A stretch of 60,921 nucleotides of DNA from SZUA-448 sp964602475 (GTDB taxonomy: Bacteria > Bacillota > Clostridia > Lachnospirales > Lachnospiraceae). Within the stretch, counting starts at the first letter, position 1, and the number at the start of each line of letters is the position of its first letter. Position numbers and translations under genes: made by a program. Of the stretch, positions 9,351 through 18,749 are shown piece by piece. The notes under the pieces are model-generated. The model saw only the letters and a program-made list of their open reading frames with translations. It ran no database searches and was not told the DNA's origin. The DNA is taken from positions 1-60,921 of the forward strand of contig CAZRRN010000012.1 of assembly GCA_964602475.1 (NCBI GenBank), written 5' to 3'.

Positions 9351-10724
9351 TTACTGTGGATTAATTTTTTTAATCAAAATATCAATCGTATTTGCAGCAG
9401 CAGGATCTTTAATAATATCATCTTCTATTTTCTGAACACCATGAAGGATTGTTGTATGGTCACGTTTTCCAAGTTTTTCTCCGATTTCTGTTAAGGAAAG
9501 AGAAGTTAATTTACGACAAAGATACATAACAATTTGCCTGGGATATGCTATATTTCGGGATCGGTTATTGGAATACATTTCATTCATTGTTATTCCAAAA
9601 TGTTCGGCTGTTTTTTCTGCTATGTAATTTAAATCAACCTTTTTTTTATCATTCGGAGAAATAAAACTCTTTAATGCATCCTTTGCAACATCAAGTGTAA
9701 TCTCATTTTTTTGAAGTCTCTGAAGACGTGAAATTGCTTTTATCTTATTAAGAGAGCCTTCTAATTCTCTGACATTAGAGGTGATGTTGCTGGCAATATA
9801 ATCAAGTATTTCTTCCTTAAAATCAAACCCTTCTGCTTCCATTTTCTTTTTCAGTATAGCCATACGGATTTCATAGGTCGGAGGCTGGATATCAACAAGA
9901 AGACCACATTCAAATCTGGATAAAAGACGATCTTCCAAAGTAGTAAAATCTTTTGGAGGTTTGTCAGAAGAAATGACAATCTGTTTTTTGGCTTCGTATA
10001 GCGCGTTAAAAGTATGAAAGAATTCTTCCTGTGTACTTTCCTTTCCTATTATAAATTGAATATCATCAATTAACAGTACATCAAGATTTCTGTATTTTTT
10101 TCTTAGTTCCTCTGGGCTGGCTTTACCAAAACGAATTGCCTGCACAAGTTCATTAGTAAAAGATTCGCTTTTTACATATAAAACCTTTTTATTTGGAAAA
10201 TGTTTCATTGTCATATGCGCGATTGATTGCATAAGATGTGTTTTTCCAAGACCAACACCTCCCCATATAAATAAAGGATTATAATATTCACCAGGAGATT
10301 CGGCAACAGATAGAGCAGCAGAATAAGCCAGATTGCTGGAAGGACTTTCTATGAAATTATCAAAGGTGTACATTGGATTAAGATCCGATATATAGCTTTT
10401 TGAATCCTGAGTAATTGTACTGCTGATACTTGAATGATTTGATTCTAATTCATTAAGAGGACGAAAATCTATTTCATATTCAACATTTAGTATTTCAGAA
10501 ATGGCAACCTTAAGAAGACGTCCATACTTTAATTTAACATAATGAAAATTAAAATCTACATAATCGGAAGGAGTTGTAATAATAATGGTATCATTTACAA
10601 TGTCATATACTTTTAATGGTAAAAACCATGTTTTATATGAAACATCAGACAGTAATATTTCGTCTCTGACGGAATTAATTATCTCTGACCAATGGGCATT
10701 AATTATATTAACAAACTCATTCAT
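9351..10724 (-). CDS. dnaA: Chromosomal replication initiator DnaA
   Basis: 457-aa AAA+ initiator that binds DnaA boxes and opens oriC. Walker A is GGVGLGKTHL and Walker B is VLLIDDIQF. The C-terminal DNA-binding domain has the signature GKRDHTTILHG. The frame is open to an ATG at 10763, but a TATAAT (10773..10778) lies so close that a transcript would start at or after that codon. The ATG at 10724 (MNEFVNII) also matches where clostridial DnaA proteins usually begin. Its ribosome binding site is weak (AGAAGG about 15 bases upstream), so the start stays uncertain. Confidence 0.95.
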   Translation of the reverse strand: MNEFVNIINAHWSEIINSVRDEILLSDVSYKTWFLPLKVYDIVNDTIIITTPSDYVDFNFHYVKLKYGRLLKVAISEILNVEYEIDFRPLNELESNHSSISSTITQDSKSYISDLNPMYTFDNFIESPSSNLAYSAALSVAESPGEYYNPLFIWGGVGLGKTHLMQSIAHMTMKHFPNKKVLYVKSESFTNELVQAIRFGKASPEELRKKYRNLDVLLIDDIQFIIGKESTQEEFFHTFNALYEAKKQIVISSDKPPKDFTTLEDRLLSRFECGLLVDIQPPTYEIRMAILKKKMEAEGFDFKEEILDYIASNITSNVRELEGSLNKIKAISRLQRLQKNEITLDVAKDALKSFISPNDKKKVDLNYIAEKTAEHFGITMNEMYSNNRSRNIAYPRQIVMYLCRKLTSLSLTEIGEKLGKRDHTTILHGVQKIEDDIIKDPAAANTIDILIKKINPQ

Positions 10725-10763
10725 AAAAGAAAAACCTGACCTTCTGTTATTTGATGATACCAT

Positions 10764-11010
10764 GTCAAATCTATTATAGCAAAAAAATAATAAATTACAA
10801 GTAAAACAAAATAAACCAAATAAAAGTTATCTACAGCATGTTTATAAATATATCCACATTTTAATCGGTCGAAAATAAGGGAAAAAGGCAAAATCATCAA
10901 TAATATAAACAATTTATCCGAGGGATATCCACAGATAGTTATTAAATTGTGGATAATTCAAAGAAAATTTTATTTTATGTTGATTATAACAAAAGAAAAA
11001 AATGAAAGAA
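10764..11010. other. Chromosome replication origin oriC
   Basis: A 338-bp gap between divergent dnaA and rpmH. DnaA boxes: a perfect TTATCCACA on the minus strand at 10948..10956, and one-mismatch boxes on the plus strand at 10827..10835, 10850..10858 and 10925..10933. Very AT-rich stretches lie on both sides (10780..10825 and 10965..11010); either could be the unwinding element. All genes to about 10.8 kb run left and those from 11.1 to 26.6 kb run right, as expected for two replichores. Confidence 0.85.
10773..10800 (-). promoter_or_regulatory. Probable dnaA promoter
   Basis: On the minus strand TTGTAA (10795..10800), a 16-bp AT-rich spacer and a perfect TATAAT (10773..10778). It borders the DnaA box cluster, so autoregulation is plausible. 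Confidence 0.5.
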
Positions 11011-11014
11011 TTGC

Positions 11015-11043
11015 TTGACGAGATAATAGTTTGCGAATATAAT
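11015..11043 (+). promoter_or_regulatory. Promoter of rpmH
   Basis: TTGACG (11015..11020), a 17-bp spacer and a perfect TATAAT (11038..11043), about 60 bases upstream of rpmH. Confidence 0.75.
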
Positions 11044-11101
11044 AGTAATGCTGTTTATGAGCAGTAACATGCCTATCTTTTGTTAAGGAGGTGTTTTGAA
11101 C

Positions 11102-11236
11102 ATGAAGATGACGTTTCAGCCGAAGAAGAAATCACATGCAAAAGTACATGGTTTTCGTCAAAGAATGCTGACCAAGAATGGTCGTAAAGTATTAGCTGCA
11201 AGAAGAGCAAAGGGAAGAAATAAATTATCAGCATAA
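11102..11236 (+). CDS. rpmH: 50S ribosomal protein L34
   Basis: 44-aa basic protein of the large ribosomal subunit. It starts MKMTFQPKKK and contains GFRQRMLTKNGRKVLAARR, the L34 hallmark. AAGGAGGTG at 11085..11093 is a near-perfect ribosome binding site. It is the first gene to the right of oriC, as in most Firmicutes. Confidence 0.98.
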   Translation: MKMTFQPKKKSHAKVHGFRQRMLTKNGRKVLAARRAKGRNKLSA

Positions 11237-11265
11237 GGTCGCAGAATTGTGACCTTTTCTTCTCT
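11235..11265 (+). terminator. Weak terminator or attenuator after rpmH
   Basis: AAGGTC (11235..11240) pairs with GACCTT (11251..11256), with a possible extra wobble pair, then a T-rich run. It begins inside the rpmH stop codon. It could lower readthrough into rnpA so that L34 is made in excess; that is inference. Confidence 0.45.
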
Positions 11266-11362
11266 TTATATTTAATAAGAGGATTATAGTTAAGAAACCG
11301 GTAGGGTTTCTGTTAGAAGGCATAATAAGGTTTATAAACAGAAGGGCATAGGAGAGCGCGAT

Positions 11363-11734
11363 TTGAAGGAAGGGATTCATAATACACAACAGTATATGTA
11401 TGTATATAAGAATGGTAAATCCTATGCTAACAGAGAATTGGTAATGTATATGCTGAAGAATGATTCTGAAAGTAACAGAATAGGTATTTCTGTCAGCAAA
11501 AAAGTCGGAAATAGTGTTGTACGACATCGGGTAACCAGATTAATTCGAGAGAGTTACCGCCTAAACGAAAGAATTTTGCAAAAAGGATACGACATAGTGG
11601 TTGTCGCCAGAGCAAATTCAAAGGGAAAGAATTACTTTGACATTTGTCGTGCATTTCTTCATTTGGCAAAAATGCACCGGATTTTAGAAGAGAACAATAA
11701 CAATGATGAAAAAAGTGCTGATATTAATAGTTAA
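11363..11734 (+). CDS. rnpA: Ribonuclease P protein component
   Basis: 123-aa basic protein that assists RNase P RNA in 5' tRNA maturation. The RNR-type motif GNSVVRHRVTRLIRESYR (about 50-67) and the N-terminal YKNGKSYANR fit the family. The start is a TTG: no ATG or GTG occurs upstream before the stop, and AGGAG lies 8 bases before it. The C-terminal end overlaps yidD by 32 bases. Confidence 0.92.
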   Translation: MKEGIHNTQQYMYVYKNGKSYANRELVMYMLKNDSESNRIGISVSKKVGNSVVRHRVTRLIRESYRLNERILQKGYDIVVVARANSKGKNYFDICRAFLHLAKMHRILEENNNNDEKSADINS

Positions 11735-11918
11735 AATATATCGAATCTTTCTTTCCCCACTAAAGGGGAGACCAACCTGTATCTATACACCGACCTGCTC
11801 GCAGTATGCGCTTGAAGCGCTTGAAAAATACGGTGCATGGAAAGGTTCACTTCTATCTATCAAAAGAATTCTGCGTTGCCATCCATTTGCAAGAGGAGGT
11901 TATGATCCGGTTCCATAA
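11703..11918 (+). CDS. yidD: Membrane protein insertion efficiency factor YidD
   Basis: 71-aa protein with the family pattern: an N-terminal hydrophobic amphipathic segment (VLILIVKIYRIFLSP), then CIYTPTCSQYA and the C-terminal HPFARGGYDPVP. It acts at the inner face of the membrane with YidC. It starts inside rnpA with no clear ribosome binding site, so it is probably translationally coupled. Confidence 0.93.
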   Translation: MMKKVLILIVKIYRIFLSPLKGRPTCIYTPTCSQYALEALEKYGAWKGSLLSIKRILRCHPFARGGYDPVP

Positions 11919-11933
11919 CAAGGAGGTATCAGA

Positions 11934-13604
11934 GTGCTGTTTACACTACTGACCCAACAGGGAGGAATTTTAAAACCTTTCGCCTGGATAATGGGTATTA
12001 TTTTGGATTGGATTTATGAATTTGTTAGTTTATTTGGTATTCATAATATTGCAATCTGTATTATTGTGTTCACAATCGTAACAAGAATGATAATGCTGCC
12101 ACTTACAATTAAGCAGCAAAAGTTTACTAAATTATCATCAAAAATGAATCCTGAGCTGACGGCAATTAACGCGAAATATAAAGGGAAAAAAGACGAAGCA
12201 TCGCAGCGTAAAATGCAGGCAGAAACACAGGAGGTTTATGAAAAATACGGAACAACCCCGATGGGCGGATGTCTTCCGTTATTAATAACATTACCGATTA
12301 TGTTTGCTCTTTATAGAGTTATCTATAAGGTACCGGCATATGTTGAGGATATTTATGTACTTTATGAAGCAGTTGTTAATGTTATAGATAATTTAGTAAG
12401 TTCAATCGGTGCGGAAAGTATGGTTATGGCTATTTTTGATAATTTTGTAAATGGCTTTAAAGTATCCAGTGCAACCAATCTGATTGATGAATTGGGGACG
12501 TATACATTTGGTTCTACTGAATACATTAAATCACTCATAGATGTATTAACACAGTTTAATTCATCAAATTGGGAGAGTTTTAAAACAGGAACCCTGCTTC
12601 TTACCGGTGAAGGTGAAGCATGGACAGCTTTATTAAATGCAACATCGCAAACATCAGGAACTTGGATTTCTTATTTAAAAGAAACACTTGGAGACGGTTA
12701 TATAACAACTCTTGCCGGAATAACAGATATTTCTCAGCTAAGTAATCTATTGGGAATATCAAATCTAAGTGAAACAGTTGCTTTAGCAGATGTAGGAAAG
12801 TGTATTTATTGGAACACCTTTGTACTGGCTACGGATTTACAATCGGTGTTCGCTGGTTTGAAACCAACGGATACCTTGATTATGAATAACTTAGTTAAAA
12901 TTCTGCCTGAGATAGAAAATATGGCTACAGATTCTACTATGTCAGGAGTAATTACAGAAATCCTACGTAATAATAAGTTTATTGGAAATATGAGCATTCT
13001 TGACAGCTCAGGTTATAAATTCCCTGGTGTATTAATTCCTGTAATTGCAGCCGGAACCCAGTTTTTACAAAGCAAGCTCATGAAGACAACAAATGAAACT
13101 GCACCAAAAGCAAATCAGGAAGAAAGCCCTGTTTCCCAGAGTATGAAGAGTATGACCACAATAATGCCGATTATGTCAGGTGTTATCTGTATTATGCTTC
13201 CGATTGGTGTTGGTATTTACTGGATTGCAGGTACCGTTGTGCAGATTCTTCAGCAGATATTTATTAACAGATATCTAGATAAAGTTGATATGGATGAAAT
13301 GATTGCGAAAAGTGTTGCAAAAGCAGATAAAAGAAAAGCAAAAATGGGAATAACAACGAATAACGGTGAAGGAAAAGTTTCTTCAGTTGCAAGAACAGCA
13401 ACAAAATCAGTAGAAGTTAGAAAGGATGACCAGACGCCTGCATACAAAAAGCCAAGAGAGGTTTCGGATTATTCGAGACCGGAGGGTGCAACCGGAGCTG
13501 GCTCAATTTCAGAAATTGCAAATCTCATGAAAACCCGTTCTGCAGAAAAGACAACAAAAAAAACCAGTAACGCAGAGAATAAGGGTGAGGAGGAAAATCA
13601 GTAA
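11934..13604 (+). CDS. yidC: Membrane protein insertase YidC
   Basis: 556-aa insertase of the YidC/Oxa1/Alb3 family. Membrane segments are seen at about 35-58, 108-130, 365-385 and 402-438, with the basic cytoplasmic helical hairpin at about 60-105. About 220 residues (roughly 132-350) are inserted after the second conserved segment; short Firmicutes homologues lack this. The tail is basic and ends in Lys/Thr-rich sequence. The start is GTG behind AAGGAGGT. The stop overlaps jag by one base (TAATG). Confidence 0.95.
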   Translation: MLFTLLTQQGGILKPFAWIMGIILDWIYEFVSLFGIHNIAICIIVFTIVTRMIMLPLTIKQQKFTKLSSKMNPELTAINAKYKGKKDEASQRKMQAETQEVYEKYGTTPMGGCLPLLITLPIMFALYRVIYKVPAYVEDIYVLYEAVVNVIDNLVSSIGAESMVMAIFDNFVNGFKVSSATNLIDELGTYTFGSTEYIKSLIDVLTQFNSSNWESFKTGTLLLTGEGEAWTALLNATSQTSGTWISYLKETLGDGYITTLAGITDISQLSNLLGISNLSETVALADVGKCIYWNTFVLATDLQSVFAGLKPTDTLIMNNLVKILPEIENMATDSTMSGVITEILRNNKFIGNMSILDSSGYKFPGVLIPVIAAGTQFLQSKLMKTTNETAPKANQEESPVSQSMKSMTTIMPIMSGVICIMLPIGVGIYWIAGTVVQILQQIFINRYLDKVDMDEMIAKSVAKADKRKAKMGITTNNGEGKVSSVARTATKSVEVRKDDQTPAYKKPREVSDYSRPEGATGAGSISEIANLMKTRSAEKTTKKTSNAENKGEEENQ

Positions 13605-14476
13605 TGGATGATTGGAAAGAATTCAGTGCAAAGACTGTAGATGAGGCAATTACAGAAGCAGTTCTTTATTATGGAACAACAAGCGATAAATTAATTTATG
13701 AGGTTCTTGAAAAAGAGAATACCGGAGTTCTGGGAATGTTCAAAAAACCAGCAAGAATTCGCGCAAAGATTACCTTTACTGTTGAAGGAAGTGCAAAGGA
13801 TTTTCTTAACAGAGTACTTGCCGCTATGAATATAACCGCTGAAGTTGAAGTATTTTATGATGAAGTAAATGAAACAGTGGAGATTAATCTAATCGGTGAG
13901 GACATGGGAATACTGATTGGTAAAAGAGGTCAGACGCTAGACTCATTGCAATATCTTGTCAGTCTTGTTGTGAATAAAGGAAGCGAAAAATATCTAAAGG
14001 TTAAGGTTGACACAGAGAACTACCGTGAAAGAAGAAAAGAAACACTTGAAAATCTCGCAAAAAATATTTCTTTCCGTGTGAAAAAAACACACAAACCGAT
14101 TTCTCTTGAACCGATGAATCCCTATGAAAGACGAATTATTCACTCCAGTCTACAAAATGATAAATATGTTGAGACACATAGTGAAGGTGAAGAACCCTAT
14201 CGTAAGGTTGTTATTTCACTGAAAAAGGGTGTTAAACTATACGATAATAACAGAAATAGAAACGGGAATACGGGTAACAGCAATAACAGCGGAAGCGGAC
14301 AGAATCATTACGGGAACAGAAACAATAATCCTAAGAAGTGTACAACAAAAGAATTCCACAAAAAATACGGATCCAGTAACAATAAGGATTACAGCAGAGA
14401 TTATAAAAAAGATTATGAAGCATATCAAGCAGAGAAGGCAGCAGCAAAAGCAGTAACGGATACACAAGGTGAATAA
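13604..14476 (+). CDS. jag: Jag/KhpB RNA-binding protein
   Basis: 290-aa cytoplasmic protein, the usual partner gene of yidC. A Jag_N domain (about 1-50, with GVLGMFKKPA) is followed by a KH domain with GKRG at 106-109 and an R3H region (about 143-210, NPYERRIIHSSL). Homologues bind RNA with KhpA and affect cell elongation. The last 75 residues are low complexity, rich in Asn and Lys. Confidence 0.93.
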   Translation: MDDWKEFSAKTVDEAITEAVLYYGTTSDKLIYEVLEKENTGVLGMFKKPARIRAKITFTVEGSAKDFLNRVLAAMNITAEVEVFYDEVNETVEINLIGEDMGILIGKRGQTLDSLQYLVSLVVNKGSEKYLKVKVDTENYRERRKETLENLAKNISFRVKKTHKPISLEPMNPYERRIIHSSLQNDKYVETHSEGEEPYRKVVISLKKGVKLYDNNRNRNGNTGNSNNSGSGQNHYGNRNNNPKKCTTKEFHKKYGSSNNKDYSRDYKKDYEAYQAEKAAAKAVTDTQGE

Positions 14477-14487
14477 ACATTAAATTA

Positions 14488-14559
14488 AGAACAGAGAACT
14501 GTTCTATCCGGGATAACGTTCTGTAAATACCTTTAAAATGATATTTACAGGACGTTATC
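14488..14559 (+). promoter_or_regulatory. Two tandem hairpins in the mnmE leader
   Basis: The first hairpin is a 7-bp stem, AGAACAG/CTGTTCT (14488..14505). The second is an 18-bp stem with one G-T pair (14512..14529 with 14542..14559) and a 12-base loop. No T run follows, so a standard terminator is unlikely. The large stem ends 7 bases before the mnmE ribosome binding site, where it could act in RNA processing or translational control. Confidence 0.55.
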
Positions 14560-14576
14560 GTATGATAAGAGGAAAA

Positions 14577-15953
14577 ATGTATCAGGAAGACACTATTGCA
14601 GCTATTGCAACAGGAATTACAAATGCAGGAATCAGTATAATCAGAATAAGTGGTTCTGATTCTATTTCAGTTGCAGAGAAGATATTTCATTCAAAAAAAG
14701 AGATTAACTGGACTGATGTGGAAAGCCATACAGTTCATTATGGATATATAAACGATGGGGAAGAATTGATTGATGAGGTTCTTCTATTAGTATTTCGAGC
14801 ACCGAAAACCTATACAAAAGAAGATGTAGTAGAAATTGATTGTCATGGAGGGACAGCAGTAACAAGAAGAGTACTTGATAGCATTTTAAAAAACGGTGCA
14901 AGACTTGCCGAACCAGGCGAATTTACAAAGCGTGCATTTTTAAACGGAAGAATAGATCTTTCTCAGGCAGAAGCCGTTATGGAAGTAATTGAGGCAAACG
15001 GACAACTTGCATTGAAGCAATCGATGAATCAATTACGAGGAAGATTGAAAAATAAAATACAGAAGCTACGAAGTGTTATTTTAGATGACATTTCCTATAT
15101 TGAAGCAGCATTAGATGATCCGGAACATATTTCAATAGATGAATATTCCAAGACCCTGGAAGAACACATGAAAAGCGTTTTAGGGGAGATACAAGGTTTA
15201 TCTGAAACCTTCGAAAACGGAAAAATGATTCGTGAAGGAATTAATACAATTATATTAGGGCGTCCAAATGCAGGTAAATCAACTCTTCTAAACTATTTGG
15301 CAGGAGAAGAAAGAGCAATTGTTACAGAAATAGCAGGCACAACAAGAGATTTACTCGAAATACCAATAAGGCTTAATGGTGTACAGCTGAATATTACAGA
15401 TACTGCAGGACTTCATACTACGGATGACCCAATTGAGAAAATCGGTGTTAAGCGTGCCTTAGAGAAAGTTGAAGGTTCAGATTTAATTATTTATTTAATT
15501 GATTCGGGAAAGAGACCTGATGCAGAAGAGATAAATTTTTTAAAACAAAAGCGTGACTGCAAAATAATTATTGTTCTGAATAAATGCGATTTAGTGAAGC
15601 ATATGACTAAGGAAGAGCTTTTTGAATTGACAGGAATTGAAGCAATAGAAATATCCGCAAGGGATGGAATTGGAACAAAGAATCTGGAACATCGGATTGA
15701 TGAATTATATCAATTAGGAATTGAAAAGGACTCTGAGCCGCTATATATTACAAATGAAAGACATAAAGAAGCATTAAAGAATGCTGAAAATTCAATGTGT
15801 CAGGCAGAAAAAAGCAGAGCATGTGGGATGTCTGAAGATTTTATTTCAATTGATTTAATGGGTGCGTATCAAGCACTTGGAAAAATACTCGGTGAAACTC
15901 TTGAAGAAGATCTAATAAATAATATATTTGAGAAGTTCTGCATGGGTAAGTAA
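14577..15953 (+). CDS. mnmE: tRNA uridine-5-carboxymethylaminomethyl GTPase MnmE
   Basis: 458-aa GTPase that with MnmG modifies the wobble uridine of tRNAs. The G1 motif GRPNAGKST, AGTTRD, DTAG and NKCD are present, and the C terminus ends in the catalytic CMGK. The ATG at 14577 (MYQEDTIAAIAT) matches the usual N terminus and has AAGAGG just upstream. An in-frame ATG at 14562 is possible. One at 14538 lies in the hairpin loop and has no ribosome binding site. Confidence 0.95.
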   Translation: MYQEDTIAAIATGITNAGISIIRISGSDSISVAEKIFHSKKEINWTDVESHTVHYGYINDGEELIDEVLLLVFRAPKTYTKEDVVEIDCHGGTAVTRRVLDSILKNGARLAEPGEFTKRAFLNGRIDLSQAEAVMEVIEANGQLALKQSMNQLRGRLKNKIQKLRSVILDDISYIEAALDDPEHISIDEYSKTLEEHMKSVLGEIQGLSETFENGKMIREGINTIILGRPNAGKSTLLNYLAGEERAIVTEIAGTTRDLLEIPIRLNGVQLNITDTAGLHTTDDPIEKIGVKRALEKVEGSDLIIYLIDSGKRPDAEEINFLKQKRDCKIIIVLNKCDLVKHMTKEELFELTGIEAIEISARDGIGTKNLEHRIDELYQLGIEKDSEPLYITNERHKEALKNAENSMCQAEKSRACGMSEDFISIDLMGAYQALGKILGETLEEDLINNIFEKFCMGK

Positions 15954-15990
15954 TTCTGTACATTTTCTAAGAAGAATCCGGAGGGATGTT

Positions 15991-17994
15991 ATGTCATATC
16001 GTTATGAAGAATTTGATATTGCTGTCATCGGAGCCGGACATGCGGGTTGTGAAGCGGCACTTGCAGCTGCACGGCTTGGTATGCGGACCATTATGTTTAC
16101 CGTATCTATGGACAGTATTGCAATGATGCCATGTAATCCTAATATCGGAGGAACATCAAAAGGTCATCTTGTACGTGAATTAGATGCTCTGGGCGGAGAG
16201 ATGGGGAAAAACATTGATAAGACGTTTATTCAGTCAAAAATGCTGAATGAATCAAAAGGACCGGCAGTGCATTCGTTAAGAGCACAAGCGGATAAACAGG
16301 AATATAGCCGAAAGATGCGTATTGTCGTAGAAAATACTGAGAATCTAACACTAAAGCAGGCAGAAATCTGTGAGATAATTACTAACGATTCCTGTAACCC
16401 GGATGAATGGAAGAATGATAAAATTGATAATAATGAACCAAGGAAAGTCATAGGAATAAGGACATATTCAGACGGAATTTATCCATGTAAAGCCGTCATT
16501 TTATGTACAGGTGTTTATCTGAAAGCCCGGTGCATTTACGGAGAAGTAGAAACCTTTTCCGGACCGAACGGATTACCTGCAGCAAATCATCTGACGGAAT
16601 CATTAAAAAAACTGGGAATAGAAATTTACCGTTTTAAGACCGGAACACCGGCTCGAATTGATAAGAGAAGTATTAATTTCAGTAAAATGCAAGAGCAATT
16701 CGGGGATAAAGAAATAGTTCCTTTTTCGTTTACTAATAAAAAAGAAGATTTATTGCGGGAACAGGCTTCCTGTTGGTTGACTTATACGAACGAAAATACG
16801 CATAAAATTATTCGCGAAAATATAGACCGTTCTCCTCTCTACAATAAAAGTATTCACGGTACAGGACCACGATATTGCCCATCTATAGAGGATAAAGTAA
16901 TTCGGTTTGCTGATAAGGAAAGACATCAGGTTTTTATTGAACCGGAAGGTGACTATACAAATGAAATGTATATTTCAGGGATGTCCAGCAGTATGCCGGA
17001 AGATGTACAGATTAGAATGTATCGTTCTGTTCCTGGACTAGAACATGCAAATATTGTAAGGAATGCGTATGCAATTGAGTATGATTGCATTAATCCAATG
17101 CAGTTAAAAAGCAGCCTGGAATTTAAAGAAATCAGTGGTTTTTTTAGTGCAGGTCAATCAAACGGAAGTTCGGGATATGAAGAAGCTGCAGCGCAGGGTA
17201 TTATTGCAGGAATAAATGCAGCGCAAAAACTAAAAGGAAAGAATCCTTTGATCCTAGATCGTTCAGAAGCCTACATTGGAGTGCTGATTGATGATCTGGT
17301 AACAAAAGAAACGCATGAACCGTATCGGATGATGACGTCAAGAGCTGAATACCGTTTATTATTAAGGCAGGACAACGCGGATCTTAGGCTTACAAAATAC
17401 GGACATGATGTAGGCCTAATAAGTGATGTAAGATATGAAAGACTTTGCGTAAAAAGAAAGCAAATAGAGGATGAACAAAAGCGTCTGGAAGAAACGCATA
17501 TAGGAGCAATGAAAGAGGTTCAGGAATATCTAATGAAGCATGAAAGTACTCCATTAAATTCGGGTGCAACTTTAGCAGAGCTTCTTCGCAGAGCAGAACT
17601 ATCCTTTGAAAATATTCAAGAGCTGGAAAAAATAATAAATAATAAAAAGAATGCTACAGATACTGATCAGAATAACACAACTATGAAAAATAATGAAGAT
17701 AAATTTATACCGGAGGATGTTGCAGAACAGGTTGAGATTAACTTAAAATACGAAGGATACTTAAAAAGGCAAAAACAACAGGTAGAACAGTTTAAAAGAC
17801 TAGAGACACATCGAATCCCAGAAAATATTGATTACAGCAAAATCAAATCTCTTAGAATTGAAGCAGTTCAAAAGCTAATGAAAACAAGACCGGAGTCGAT
17901 CGGACAAGCAGCAAGAATATCAGGAGTCTCTCCTGCAGACATTTCGGTATTACTTGTATATCTGAACAGAAAGAAGGAAGACTGCGGGGAGTAG
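15991..17994 (+). CDS. mnmG: tRNA uridine-5-carboxymethylaminomethyl enzyme MnmG
   Basis: 667-aa FAD-dependent partner of MnmE. The FAD-binding GAGHAGCEAALAAARLG is at the N terminus, and the family motif CNPNIGGTSKGHLVRE follows. The C-terminal region (MKTRPESIGQAARISGV) binds MnmE and tRNA. The ATG at 15991 follows CCGGAGGG; the frame is open further up into mnmE without a better site. About 35 residues near 555-590 form a Lys/Asn-rich insertion. Confidence 0.96.
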   Translation: MSYRYEEFDIAVIGAGHAGCEAALAAARLGMRTIMFTVSMDSIAMMPCNPNIGGTSKGHLVRELDALGGEMGKNIDKTFIQSKMLNESKGPAVHSLRAQADKQEYSRKMRIVVENTENLTLKQAEICEIITNDSCNPDEWKNDKIDNNEPRKVIGIRTYSDGIYPCKAVILCTGVYLKARCIYGEVETFSGPNGLPAANHLTESLKKLGIEIYRFKTGTPARIDKRSINFSKMQEQFGDKEIVPFSFTNKKEDLLREQASCWLTYTNENTHKIIRENIDRSPLYNKSIHGTGPRYCPSIEDKVIRFADKERHQVFIEPEGDYTNEMYISGMSSSMPEDVQIRMYRSVPGLEHANIVRNAYAIEYDCINPMQLKSSLEFKEISGFFSAGQSNGSSGYEEAAAQGIIAGINAAQKLKGKNPLILDRSEAYIGVLIDDLVTKETHEPYRMMTSRAEYRLLLRQDNADLRLTKYGHDVGLISDVRYERLCVKRKQIEDEQKRLEETHIGAMKEVQEYLMKHESTPLNSGATLAELLRRAELSFENIQELEKIINNKKNATDTDQNNTTMKNNEDKFIPEDVAEQVEINLKYEGYLKRQKQQVEQFKRLETHRIPENIDYSKIKSLRIEAVQKLMKTRPESIGQAARISGVSPADISVLLVYLNRKKEDCGE

Positions 17995-18001
17995 GTGTGA
18001 T

Positions 18002-18718
18002 ATGACAAAAAAGGAATATATAAAAAACAGATTTCAAAAAGAATCGATAGAACTTACCGAAAATCAGTTGGAGCAGTTTTATATATACTATTCTCTTCTA
18101 ACGGAGTGGAACAGTATTATGAATCTAACTGCAATCACTGAATTCGAAGAAGTAGTTGAAAAGCATTTTATTGATAGCATACTAATAAAGGATATTCTTC
18201 AAATGGATAGGATAAATTCAATCATTGATATCGGAACCGGTGCTGGATTTCCCGGTATTCCGTTGAAAATTCTTTATCCTGGAAAAAAGATTTTACTAAT
18301 GGACTCTTTACAAAAGCGTATTTCTTTTTTGAATGTAGTGATTGAAAAATTATCATTAGATGGAATAAAAGCAATTCATGCAAGAGCAGAAGAACAGAGT
18401 CATAAAGAAGAACAACGTGAAAAATATGATTTGTGCGTATCAAGAGCTGTGGCAAGACTTACTTCCCTCTGTGAGCTATGTATTCCGTATGTTAAAGTGA
18501 ATGGATATTTTATCGCTTATAAATCTCAGAAAGCAGAAGAGGAACTACTGGAAGCAGAAAAAGCAATAAGACAGCTGGGAGCTGTTTCAGAAAAAATGAA
18601 GAGCTGTTTTATTGAAGATGATATCATTAGAAATTTTATATTAATTAAGAAGATAAAATCTACAGATAAAAAATATCCACGAGGCGGTGGAAAACCATGG
18701 AAAGCACCGATTATGTAG
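18002..18718 (+). CDS. rsmG: 16S rRNA (guanine-527-N7) methyltransferase RsmG
   Basis: 238-aa SAM-dependent methyltransferase. The SAM-binding loop is DIGTGAGFPG, and SRAVARL and the C-terminal YPRGGGKPWKAPI are typical. It follows mnmG by 7 bases in the conserved mnmE-mnmG-rsmG order. Confidence 0.96.
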   Translation: MTKKEYIKNRFQKESIELTENQLEQFYIYYSLLTEWNSIMNLTAITEFEEVVEKHFIDSILIKDILQMDRINSIIDIGTGAGFPGIPLKILYPGKKILLMDSLQKRISFLNVVIEKLSLDGIKAIHARAEEQSHKEEQREKYDLCVSRAVARLTSLCELCIPYVKVNGYFIAYKSQKAEEELLEAEKAIRQLGAVSEKMKSCFIEDDIIRNFILIKKIKSTDKKYPRGGGKPWKAPIM

Positions 18719-18749
18719 TATGAAAACAAGAACTTACAATGGAGGTTCT

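Noticed and set aside
9351..10763. dnaA start at 10763
   Set aside because: A TATAAT lies only about 10 bases upstream, so the transcript would barely include this codon; 10724 fits the family better.
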